From the NCBI GenBank assembly GCA_026197015.1, contig JAPHRB010000060.1:1-12407 (forward strand): a DNA stretch of 12,407 nucleotides, in the 5' to 3' direction. Below the pieces are notes generated by a model that saw nothing but the letters and a program-made list of their open reading frames with translations, was not told the DNA's origin and ran no database searches. This document shows positions 6,400 to 12,226 of this stretch, piece after piece (the stretch's first letter is position 1; each line of letters starts with the position of its first letter). The stretch comes from Gammaproteobacteria bacterium (lineage in GTDB: Bacteria; Pseudomonadota; Gammaproteobacteria; SZUA-229). Made by a program: the position numbers and the translations under genes.

Positions 6400-7494
6400 A
6401 TGTACTTTTCAACTCCTGACGTGCTGATTGTCGAAGACGAAGAATTCAACAGGGAAATTATGGCCCTGCGATTGCAGTCCTGTAATTACAAGCTGAGGTT
6501 TGCTGTTGATGGCCAGCAGGCACTCGACATGGTGGAAGAAAAAAAACCTGACATAATTCTGTTAGACATTATGCTGCCTGAGGTTATGGGTCTACAGGTA
6601 TTACATACTTTGCGACAATCTCACTCCATGGTTGAATTACCCATTATTATGGTTACCGCTATAGATGAAGACCAACGCATCGTACGCGCATTAGAACTAG
6701 GTGCGAATGACTATGTTTCCAAACCTATTAATTTTCCGATATTAATTGCACGCCTGCAAACCCAGTTAAGCCTGAAACAATTATCAGCATTAAATAACGA
6801 GTTTCTCACAACCGCCAGCCAGGACTTACGCAAACCTATCGCTGTTATTCAGGATATTGCCGCCACATCCCGTTTGAAATTAGCCACGAACCAAGCTTTG
6901 GATGAAGAAGAAATGATTAGAAATTTCAGCACAATTTCTCAATCGGCAAGTTATATGAACTCAATTGTAGAGTGCATTTTAAACGCTCAGGCAGGTGGTT
7001 TTGTGCAGATACGGCTAACAAAAATCCCTATCCAGATAGAACCGCTTATTTCAGAAACCATCAACAGACATCTAGCCTATGCCAGTGAAAAGCGTATCAG
7101 CCTGGTGAGCAAAATAGAACCAAATACCCCAACTATTGAAGTTGATCGCTCGCGGATCGCTCAGGTACTGGACAACCTGGTCGATAATGCCGTTAAATTT
7201 TGCTCCGCAAATGACACCATCACAATCAGCACAAAAGTAAGTGATGACAGTGTATCCGTTATTGTTTCAGATACCGGCCCGGGTTTAAAAGACAGTGACT
7301 TTGATAAGTTATATATAAAAAACGCAGAACTGAGCAATAAACCAACTAATAATGAATCACACACAGGCCTGGGTTTATCTATATGTAAACAGCTCATTGA
7401 TTTACATGAAGGTGAATTAGACGCGATGAACAATAACGACAGAGGCACTAGCTTCTGGTTTAAATTGCCCATATTCAAACTTAAGCCCGTTTAA
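6400..7494 (+). CDS. Receiver domain fused to histidine-kinase core lacking the phospho-acceptor His
   Basis: A 364-residue cytoplasmic two-component protein with the receiver first. Receiver (about 6-122): acidic pair Glu11/Asp12, phospho-acceptor Asp56 in IILLDIMLP, Thr86 in MVTA and Lys108 in SKPI, all present. A HisKA-like region (about 130-200) reads NNEFLTTASQDLRKPIAVI: the H-box position is Gln141 (codon CAG, 6820-6822) instead of His. The ATPase domain (about 215-360) looks complete: N-box QVLDNLVDNAVKF (Asn263), G1 DTGPG (291-295), G2 TGLGLS, and GTSFWFKLP at the end. No membrane segment or sensor domain is seen. It may bind ATP and accept phosphate at Asp56 but should not self-phosphorylate at the usual site. 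The start lacks a good ribosome-binding site; it shares a 113-bp divergent region with aroC and ends 3 bp from the prmB stop. Confidence 0.88.
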   Translation: MYFSTPDVLIVEDEEFNREIMALRLQSCNYKLRFAVDGQQALDMVEEKKPDIILLDIMLPEVMGLQVLHTLRQSHSMVELPIIMVTAIDEDQRIVRALELGANDYVSKPINFPILIARLQTQLSLKQLSALNNEFLTTASQDLRKPIAVIQDIAATSRLKLATNQALDEEEMIRNFSTISQSASYMNSIVECILNAQAGGFVQIRLTKIPIQIEPLISETINRHLAYASEKRISLVSKIEPNTPTIEVDRSRIAQVLDNLVDNAVKFCSANDTITISTKVSDDSVSVIVSDTGPGLKDSDFDKLYIKNAELSNKPTNNESHTGLGLSICKQLIDLHEGELDAMNNNDRGTSFWFKLPIFKLKPV

Positions 7495-7497
7495 AAA

Positions 7498-8403
7498 CTA
7501 AAATTCAAACTCATCCAGTTGCTCTGCTGTTAACAGAAAAACACCAGAACCTCCTTTCTCAAAATCGAGCCAGTAAAACGGCACATGAGGGTATGCTTCC
7601 TGCAGAGCGTGCTGGGAATTCCCAACTTCAACAATAATCACACCCTGATCAGTTAAATATTTTCTAGCTTGCTGCAACATTGGAACCACCAGATCCAGGC
7701 CGTCATCACCTGCGGCAAGCCCCAGCTCAGGCTCATGTAAATATTCATCAGGCAAAGCAGCCATATCTTCAGCATCAACATAGGGTGGATTACTAACGAT
7801 AATATCGTAATGCCGCTGTGGAACATTTTGAAAAAGATCTGACTCAATAACACTCACACGGTCATCTAGTTGATGACGTTGAATATTATCTGTAGCCACC
7901 TCGATAGCCTGTGGTGAAATATCCACCATATCGACATAAGCCCAGTCGAAAGCGTAAGCACACGCAATCCCGATGCAACCGCTACCACAGCATAAATCAA
8001 GTATATTTTCGACCGACTCGGCCTCAACCCAGGGCGAAAAACGTTTATCAATAAGCTCTGCTATGGGTGAACGAGGCACCAGAACATTTTCATTTACAGA
8101 AAAAGGCAAACCAGCAAACCATGCCTCACCCGTTAGATAGGATGCGGGCAACCTTTCATCTATACGGCGCCTCAACAGAGTATGAATAGCCAGTTTTTCA
8201 TCATGGGTTAAAGCGCTATCAAAGTAACTAACTGGAAAATCATGAGGTAAATTCAGCGCAAACAAACTTAAATAAACAACCTCATCCAATGCACTGGACA
8301 TACCATGGCCATAATACAAATCTGCCTGATTAAACCTGCTCACACCCCAACGGATATAATCTTTTATCGTTTTTAGCTCTTCGGGAGGTGCTTGTGTAGA
8401 CAT
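7498..8403 (-). CDS. prmB: Ribosomal protein L3 N5-glutamine methyltransferase
   Basis: A 301-residue SAM-dependent methyltransferase that methylates a glutamine of ribosomal protein L3. An N-terminal helical domain (about 1-95) precedes the Rossmann-type catalytic domain with SAM motif NILDLCCGSGCIGIA (133-147), acidic motif DMVDIS, and catalytic NPPY (205-208) in IIVSNPPYVDAEDM. VLVPRSPIAELI (107-118) separates PrmB from PrmC, which acts on release factors and has a different sequence there. Length is near E. coli PrmB (310). The ATG at 8403 has an AGG about 10 bases upstream. In many gammaproteobacteria prmB directly precedes aroC on the same strand; here the receiver-kinase gene in the opposite direction separates them, so read-through from prmB into aroC must cross an antisense gene. 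Confidence 0.94.
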   Translation of the reverse strand: MSTQAPPEELKTIKDYIRWGVSRFNQADLYYGHGMSSALDEVVYLSLFALNLPHDFPVSYFDSALTHDEKLAIHTLLRRRIDERLPASYLTGEAWFAGLPFSVNENVLVPRSPIAELIDKRFSPWVEAESVENILDLCCGSGCIGIACAYAFDWAYVDMVDISPQAIEVATDNIQRHQLDDRVSVIESDLFQNVPQRHYDIIVSNPPYVDAEDMAALPDEYLHEPELGLAAGDDGLDLVVPMLQQARKYLTDQGVIIVEVGNSQHALQEAYPHVPFYWLDFEKGGSGVFLLTAEQLDEFEF

Positions 8404-8442
8404 GCTTAAAAACCTGCTAAAAAATGTTGATTGATATATGTG

Positions 8443-8471
8443 TTTAAATATTACCCTGTGACGAATATAAT
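8443..8471 (+). promoter_or_regulatory. Candidate promoter of the PCu(A)C-psd unit
   Basis: TTTAAA (8443-8448) and a perfect TATAAT (8466-8471) are 17 bp apart, and the -10 ends 37 bp before the ATG at 8509. The -35 matches 4 of 6 positions. Confidence 0.5.
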
Positions 8472-8508
8472 CACGAGCCTTATATGTATTAAATAGAAAC
8501 TTAAATTA

Positions 8509-8973
8509 ATGAAACATTTATATCTTCTTCTTGGTCTGCTACTCAGTTTCAATATATGCGCGGCTGATAGTTTAAACTTCAGTAATCCACGAATTCCTGA
8601 AGCCCCTCCGGGCGCCAGCGTTATGGCGGCTTATATGGAGATCAACAACACAGGTAATAAACAGATTGATATTACTGATATAAGCAGTCCGTCCTTCAAA
8701 TCGATTGAGATGCACCTTTCTAAAGAAGTTGAAGGTTTCGCCAAAATGTTACCTCAGAAACAGTTAAGCATACCGGACAATGGTAAACTGATACTGGAAC
8801 CTGGTGGTTATCATTTAATGTTAATTAAACCATCAAAATGGTTCAAACAGGGTGAAAAAATTGAGCTGAATTTTACTCTTTCAAATAAAGAAAGTATAAA
8901 ACTTGAAGTAAACATACAAAAAACCCGATCTCGCAGCATGAAATGTGCAGCTGGCAAATGCGGCGGCATGTAA
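8509..8973 (+). CDS. Periplasmic copper chaperone, PCu(A)C family, with extra Cys/Met tail
   Basis: A 154-residue secreted protein. Residues 1-19 (MKHLYLLLGLLLSFNICAA) are a signal peptide; the Cys at 17 is not in a good lipobox. The PCu(A)C signature H-X10-M-X21-H-X-M is exact: His69, Met80, His102, Met104, the Cu(I) ligands in this family, which delivers copper to the CuA centre of cytochrome c oxidase. The mature part is a cupredoxin-like beta fold (PGASVMAAYMEINNTG opening, typical). Beyond the domain there is a short tail with Met144, Cys146, Cys151 and Met154, which could form another metal or redox site. No oxidase or Sco gene is in the window, so the client is unknown. It lies 25 bp upstream of psd on the same strand, probably co-transcribed, although the functions are unrelated. 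Confidence 0.9.
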   Translation: MKHLYLLLGLLLSFNICAADSLNFSNPRIPEAPPGASVMAAYMEINNTGNKQIDITDISSPSFKSIEMHLSKEVEGFAKMLPQKQLSIPDNGKLILEPGGYHLMLIKPSKWFKQGEKIELNFTLSNKESIKLEVNIQKTRSRSMKCAAGKCGGM

Positions 8974-8998
8974 CCACTCACTACTTACGATATAAATT

Positions 8999-9862
8999 AT
9001 GAAAGCATCATTTACTGACTATTTAAAATCAACACCTTTTTATTTTCTGCCTCATCACTTAATTTCAGCAGTGGTATTTAAAATCGCACGTATAAAATGG
9101 GCGCCTGTAAAAAACTTCACATTAAAAATATATTTATCACTTCATGAAGTTAATATGTCTGAAGCAGTCGAAGAAAACCCATACGCTTATGAAACACTTA
9201 ATGCTTTTTTTACGCGTGCTTTAAAACCCAGCGTTCGCATAATTGATGACACAGAAAACACCCTGATCTGCCCTGTCGATGGCAAAGTCAGCCAGGCGCA
9301 AGCAATAGAAAATGGACGTGTATTTCAGGCTAAAGGTCAGGACTACAGTTTGCTGGAACTGGTTGGCGGAATTAACGAACTTGCCGATGATTTTACCAAT
9401 GCAAGTTTTGCTACTATCTATTTATCTCCCCGAGATTATCACCGTATTCATATGCCAATAGATGGCAAACTGACTGATATGGTATATGTGCCTGGTCGCC
9501 TGTTTAGTGTCGCGCCTCATACCGTTAATACTGTGCCCAGATTATTTGTACGAAACGAAAGACTGGTATGTAAATTTACAACAGATCACGGCCCTATGAT
9601 TATGATTTTAGTTGGTGCAGTTAATGTATCTGCCATTGATACTGTTTGGGCTGGTTCAGTTACTCCGCCCAGTAAAAATAAAATTATTCATACTACTTAT
9701 GAAAATGTTGATATTAGCCTGAAAAAGGGTATTGAAATGGGGCGTTTTAATCTGGGGTCTACGGTTGTTCTGTTAATGAATAATAAAGTTGTTCTTGATG
9801 ATGCTATTAAACACGATGCAGCTGTGATACTTGGGCAGAAATTGGCTTCATATAATATTTGA
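8999..9862 (+). CDS. psd: Phosphatidylserine decarboxylase proenzyme
   Basis: A 287-residue inner-membrane-associated enzyme that makes phosphatidylethanolamine from phosphatidylserine. It is a pyruvoyl enzyme: the proenzyme cleaves itself at LGST (252-255), and Ser254 becomes the pyruvoyl group, giving a large beta and a small alpha subunit. Other family marks are PVDG with Asp94, and YHRIHMP with His148 and His151, in the regions of the self-cleavage and catalytic residues. The N-terminal FFTRALKP motif and length of about 285-290 fit the bacterial short type I enzyme. The ATG at 8999 lacks a clear Shine-Dalgarno sequence. It follows the copper chaperone gene by 25 bp. No hairpin terminator is obvious directly after the stop, only a T-rich stretch; the gene-free palindromic region starts about 100 bp later. 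Confidence 0.95.
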   Translation: MKASFTDYLKSTPFYFLPHHLISAVVFKIARIKWAPVKNFTLKIYLSLHEVNMSEAVEENPYAYETLNAFFTRALKPSVRIIDDTENTLICPVDGKVSQAQAIENGRVFQAKGQDYSLLELVGGINELADDFTNASFATIYLSPRDYHRIHMPIDGKLTDMVYVPGRLFSVAPHTVNTVPRLFVRNERLVCKFTTDHGPMIMILVGAVNVSAIDTVWAGSVTPPSKNKIIHTTYENVDISLKKGIEMGRFNLGSTVVLLMNNKVVLDDAIKHDAAVILGQKLASYNI

Positions 9863-9971
9863 TTTTTTACTTTATTTAAATAGTTAAAACCTTAAGCAAC
9901 TGAATCATTAAATATCAACTGTAGGTTTTGTGGTTTCAACCCTTAGTTTATTTGCAAGCTCTAGTCTTTAT

Positions 9972-10099
9972 GGGAATGTGAATTCTGTGTAGTCGCCGCG
10001 CTGGCGACTTACTTTTCTTACAACAGCGTAAGAAAAGTAAGCAAAAGAACGCCGCCCTTTAGTCGCTTGTTCTCATTAAAAAAGCTAATGAGAATTCCC
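9972..10099. repeat. Dispersed palindromic repeat with 14-bp perfect hairpin
   Basis: Flanked by GGGAAT (9972-9977) and ATTCCC (10094-10099). Inside: GTCGCC-GCGCT-GGCGAC (9992-10008), running directly into CTTACTTTTCTTAC / GTAAGAAAAGTAAG (10008-10021 / 10028-10041, loop AACAGC), then TTCTCATTA / TAATGAGAA (10070-10078 / 10086-10094). The GGCGACTTACTTTTCTT... / AAGAAAAGTAAGCAAAAG pattern resembles an intergenic repeat I recall from many gammaproteobacterial genomes; I cannot confirm its family here. Confidence 0.6.
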
Positions 10100-10254
10100 G
10101 AAAATTATACACAAGTCTTTCCATAGTTTATTAACCTGTTAGTTTAATACTCTGTTGTCGGGTCGTTCTGATGCGCCATCCAGGCTTAACAGAACTCAAA
10201 ATCACATCCCTGTGATTTTGCCCCTGGAGGGATACAATTTTCGGCAAGCTCCAG
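10098..10254. repeat. Nested inverted-repeat block
   Basis: CCGAAAATT (10098-10106) has an exact inverted copy AATTTTCGG (10236-10244). Between them is a perfect 10-bp hairpin CAAAATCACA-TCCC-TGTGATTTTG (10197-10220). CTGGAG / CTCCAG (10224-10229 / 10249-10254) forms another arm pair overlapping the right outer arm. The nesting suggests one folded element; no coding is evident. Confidence 0.5.
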
Positions 10255-10319
10255 AGGAGAGGTGAATCAAAACCAAATCAATCCGAAGCTTCAAAAGAAA
10301 ACATCTATTTCATACTGCC

Positions 10320-10414
10320 ATACCCGAGAAGGTCTTCTGGAGAGATCTTCAATATGCGAAGCATAACCTGTAAGGCGTAGGGCAGGAGCCCGAAGTAATG
10401 CTTGTGTCGGGTAT
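10320..10414. repeat. 95-bp element bounded by ATACCCGA / TCGGGTAT
   Basis: Perfect 8-bp terminal inverted repeat (10320-10327 / 10407-10414). Inside are AGAAG-GT-CTTCT (10327-10338), ATGC-GAA-GCAT (10354-10364) and GGGC-AGGA-GCCC (10380-10391). The stretch 10367-10400 is related to 5025-5060 in the aroC-MFS element, with compensating changes in the stem. Confidence 0.55.
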
Positions 10415-10514
10415 CCAGCGACTTTTAGCAAATATAGTTGAAAAAACAAAACTGCATTTTATAAGCCTTTCAAATTTATAATTAATTTCTAATGTATAGT
10501 TAATGTCGAAAATT

Positions 10515-10532
10515 AGAGTATTGAAATACTCT
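10515..10532. repeat. AGAGTATT-GA-AATACTCT palindrome
   Basis: Perfect 8-bp arms around two bases, followed on the plus strand by TTTATTCTACTTTT. It could act as a weak intrinsic terminator or as a binding site; with no gene nearby on the plus strand the role is open. Confidence 0.4.
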
Positions 10533-10631
10533 TTATTCTACTTTTCATTATAAATAAAGTCGAAACTTCTAACTACAGCTGGCCTTCAAAATCACTTGAT
10601 TAATTTCCGCCCCGAAAAGCGGTCCTTTGGA

Positions 10632-10738
10632 TGCCAGTCCTGGCAGAGCATTTTCTGATATCAACAGATTGTTGATATTAAAAATATACAACGTGCACGT
10701 TGCTAAATCAGTAAAATTTAATGGTGATTACTGTTTAG
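10632..10738. repeat. Train of four consecutive perfect or near-perfect palindromes
   Basis: In order: TGCCAG-TC-CTGGCA (10632-10645); ATATCAACA-GAT-TGTTGATAT (10658-10678); the 14-bp self-complementary CAACGTGCACGTTG (10689-10702); and CTAAATCAGTAA / TTACTGTTTAG (10703-10714 / 10728-10738), an 11-bp stem with a single bulged T on the left arm. No coding. The single bulged base and tight packing resemble folded recombination sites, but no family can be assigned. Confidence 0.55.
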
Positions 10739-10770
10739 ACAATTAAGTATCGTGCCCCCAGAACTCCCTC

Positions 10771-10859
10771 TTGAAAGTCGCAGAAGCGGACAGTCATAAA
10801 GATGCTTCATAACTTCTGCTTCAATCAGGTAAGCGGTCGTTTTTAGCGTAATGTTAGGC
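10771..10859. repeat. Candidate attC-like site next to the lipoprotein gene
   Basis: TTGAA-agtc-GCAGAAG (10771-10786) pairs with CTTCTGC-TTCAA (10813-10824), with four unpaired bases in the left arm. GTTAGGC (10853-10859) lies just past the lipoprotein stop; read on the minus strand it is GCCTAAC, a perfect RYYYAAC core, and on the plus strand a perfect GTTRRRY core. I cannot find a convincing partner core on the left side, so the site is at best degenerate. Confidence 0.3.
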
Positions 10860-10865
10860 GAATGT

Positions 10866-11120
10866 TTATTTACAGATAAAATCTAAATTCCACTGTTCAT
10901 AGCCTTCTTGTGAACTTATGACCTTTATATTTTTATTGATACTTTTGCAATACCCGTCAGCTTGTTTAAATACTGTTTCTTTGGCGCCTGAACTTCCAGT
11001 TAACGGATTACTAGCTGAAATGGTATATAAACCATCACCTTTAGGTAATACACCTGTGCTACTACATGACACGATTGCTAGAAAAAACATTGCCGAGAAA
11101 GAATATTTTGTTATTTTCAT
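10866..11120 (-). CDS. Small lipoprotein, cassette-type, function unknown
   Basis: An 84-residue predicted lipoprotein. MKITKYSFSAMFFLAIVSC is a signal peptide ending in a good lipobox (IVSC, Cys19), so the mature 66-residue protein should be lipid-anchored outside the inner membrane. Two more cysteines, Cys58 in GYCKS and Cys83 at the C-terminus, could form a disulfide. The pattern Gly-Leu-Tyr-Thr-Ile after a short Ser/Thr linker, then a helix with AKETVFKQADGYC and a short strand KVISSQEG, resembles small lipoproteins I recall from integron cassettes and phage-like regions; no function is established. The ATG at 11120 has a clear AGGAAA (11132-11127) at correct spacing. TTAGGC lies 5' of the gene and GCCTAA 3' of it, read in gene direction, as expected of a cassette. 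Confidence 0.75.
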   Translation of the reverse strand: MKITKYSFSAMFFLAIVSCSSTGVLPKGDGLYTISASNPLTGSSGAKETVFKQADGYCKSINKNIKVISSQEGYEQWNLDFICK

Positions 11121-11162
11121 TGTTTATTTCCTATGATTCAACGTGTAGAAATTTTGATATAA

Positions 11163-11193
11163 ATTATAATTAGCCTAATGGTTGAGCTTTGAA
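11163..11193 (-). promoter_or_regulatory. Weak candidate promoter of the lipoprotein gene
   Basis: On the minus strand a perfect TATAAT (11168-11163) lies 42 bp before the ATG, with TTCAAA (11193-11188) 19 bp upstream. Spacing is long and the -35 is partial. The -10 sits directly after the ATTAGGC core-like heptamer. Confidence 0.3.
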
Positions 11194-11236
11194 TGTTAAG
11201 CCTGATAAGCCTAGTCGTCTCACACAAGCGTTAATT
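11173..11236. repeat. Candidate attC-like site between the lipoprotein and DUF4238 genes
   Basis: 64 bp bounded by GCCTAAT (11173-11179; ATTAGGC on minus) and GTTAATT (11230-11236; AATTAAC on minus), each one base off the integron core consensus. Inner boxes GTTGAG (11181-11186) and CTCACACAAGC (11219-11229) are partly complementary. The right core overlaps the stop codon of the DUF4238 gene. The central part is not well paired, and either orientation can be argued. Confidence 0.35.
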
Positions 11237-12161
11237 AGAGCTTGCATTGTATATTCTGAATCGTTCCATTATCCCAGATAGTAAAAGTCTCATTTGTTGA
11301 GAATACGTGCCTTTCTGAATTCATGTAAATACGGCGATTCATTGTCGCTACATTGCCCGGGCAGCATATAACGATCTGTTTTAGTGGATCCTCATAACTG
11401 CCATAAAAACCCACACGTGGACTTAATGGGAAAAATACTTCTGTATTTTTTAAGCCAAACCCTACTGGGCCAGAGTTATTGGATTTCCATGATAGTGCAA
11501 CGGGATGATCAGAACAAATAAAATCAGGACCATCAGGGGGAGCTATCAAAACAGACCAGATTCTCTCTCCAAGCAAAGGTAGAAGCTTGTCTAATGCTTT
11601 GAATTCGACTCGTAGGTTACCTTCCGGATGAAATTCTATAGTGTAATCACTTTCTTCAACAAAGCGCTTAAATCTTTCGAATGTAATCTTGTCTGAAAAT
11701 GCTTCGCCAGATTCACGGGCTTTACTCATCTGGTGTTCCCACATTACCTTATCAGAAGCTAACATGTTACCAATGATTCGAAGTGTCTGTTCGCGTGAGC
11801 CGTTAAACATACTGCGCATTTTTGGATTTCGAACCGCGATGAGACCTAATAGATTAATTATTAAATTCCAGTCATCATCGACTGGGAATGACTGTGTATC
11901 TATAACTCTCTGGATAGCGGCTTTTGCCTCCCCTTCAAAAGAAGATAGCGCATTCTCGATAGCATCGGGAGGATGCCCTTCGATATCAACTCGATTAAAG
12001 TCGCGCTCTGCTGCAACATTTAGTGGTGAAGTACGAAATGTATGACCATTAGTGACATCTAACACATATAACTGTCCTTCTTTATAGCCAGAAGATGTAA
12101 ACGAGGCTAGATAAGATTGCGGTAGATAATGATGTCTTCTAGCTACTTGTTTTGTTGTCAT
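11235..12161 (-). CDS. DUF4238-family protein, function unknown
   Basis: A 308-residue soluble protein without signal peptide or membrane segments. It opens with RRHHYLPQSYLASF (residues 8-21), the His-His-Tyr-x-Pro-x-x-Tyr-Leu pattern that marks DUF4238, and later has DGPDFICSDHPVAL, the second conserved block of that family (usually Phe-Ile-x-Ser-Asp-x-Pro). The middle part is mainly helical. Paired His residues near the N-terminus and the SDHP motif could form a metal or catalytic site, but no activity is established. The ATG at 12161 lies only 6 bp from the heptamer GTTAGAC (read in gene direction, 12173-12167) and has no Shine-Dalgarno sequence; integron cassette genes often start this close to the cassette edge. 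Proteins of this family are usually scattered in accessory regions. Confidence 0.8.
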   Translation of the reverse strand: MTTKQVARRHHYLPQSYLASFTSSGYKEGQLYVLDVTNGHTFRTSPLNVAAERDFNRVDIEGHPPDAIENALSSFEGEAKAAIQRVIDTQSFPVDDDWNLIINLLGLIAVRNPKMRSMFNGSREQTLRIIGNMLASDKVMWEHQMSKARESGEAFSDKITFERFKRFVEESDYTIEFHPEGNLRVEFKALDKLLPLLGERIWSVLIAPPDGPDFICSDHPVALSWKSNNSGPVGFGLKNTEVFFPLSPRVGFYGSYEDPLKQIVICCPGNVATMNRRIYMNSERHVFSTNETFTIWDNGTIQNIQCKL

Positions 12162-12166
12162 GAGAG

Positions 12167-12226
12167 GTCTAACGAGGCTGTAGAAAAACTGGATAAAAGC
12201 ACAACTTTTTCACATCTCGGTTTTGT
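12167..12226. repeat. Candidate attC-like hairpin upstream of the DUF4238 gene
   Basis: A 60-bp hairpin starting with GTCTAAC (12167-12173, perfect RYYYAAC; GTTAGAC on minus, perfect GTTRRRY) and ending with GTTTTGT (12220-12226, poor). GAG/CTC (12174-12176 / 12216-12218), TGT/ACA (12179-12181 / 12212-12214) and GAAAAA/TTTTTC (12183-12188 / 12206-12211) pair, leaving C12178 and A12182 bulged on the left arm. The size and single bulged bases fit an attC fold; the weak right core does not. Confidence 0.4.

Larger units (their letters stand above)
9863..10865. other. Gene-free 1-kb region full of inverted repeats
   Basis: No open frame with protein-like composition is seen on either strand. The region holds at least ten inverted repeats, several perfect and 9-14 bp long, listed separately: 9992-10041, 10070-10094, 10197-10220, 10320-10414, 10515-10532, 10632-10645, 10658-10678, 10689-10702, 10703-10738 and 10771-10824. 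The first 100 bp after psd is AT-rich with nothing clear. It looks like a pile-up of dispersed palindromic elements next to a cassette-like accessory region. Confidence 0.7.

Noticed and set aside
6287..6412. 42-residue N-terminal extension of AroC from an ATG at 6412
   Set aside because: Not part of the family, overlaps the start of the divergent sensor gene, and no ribosome-binding site precedes it.
7161..7478. 105-codon minus-strand open frame
   Set aside because: Antisense to the ATPase domain of the sensor protein, which shows all ATP-binding motifs.
9863..10865. tRNA or rRNA fragment in the 1-kb gene-free region
   Set aside because: Hairpins do not form a cloverleaf, there is no TPsiC-like GGTTCGAATCC motif, and no rRNA sequence was recognised.
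10918..11136. 72-codon plus-strand open frame
   Set aside because: Antisense to the lipoprotein gene, which has a clear signal peptide, lipobox and ribosome-binding site.
11689..12045. 118-codon plus-strand open frame
   Set aside because: Antisense to the DUF4238 gene; no coding signature.
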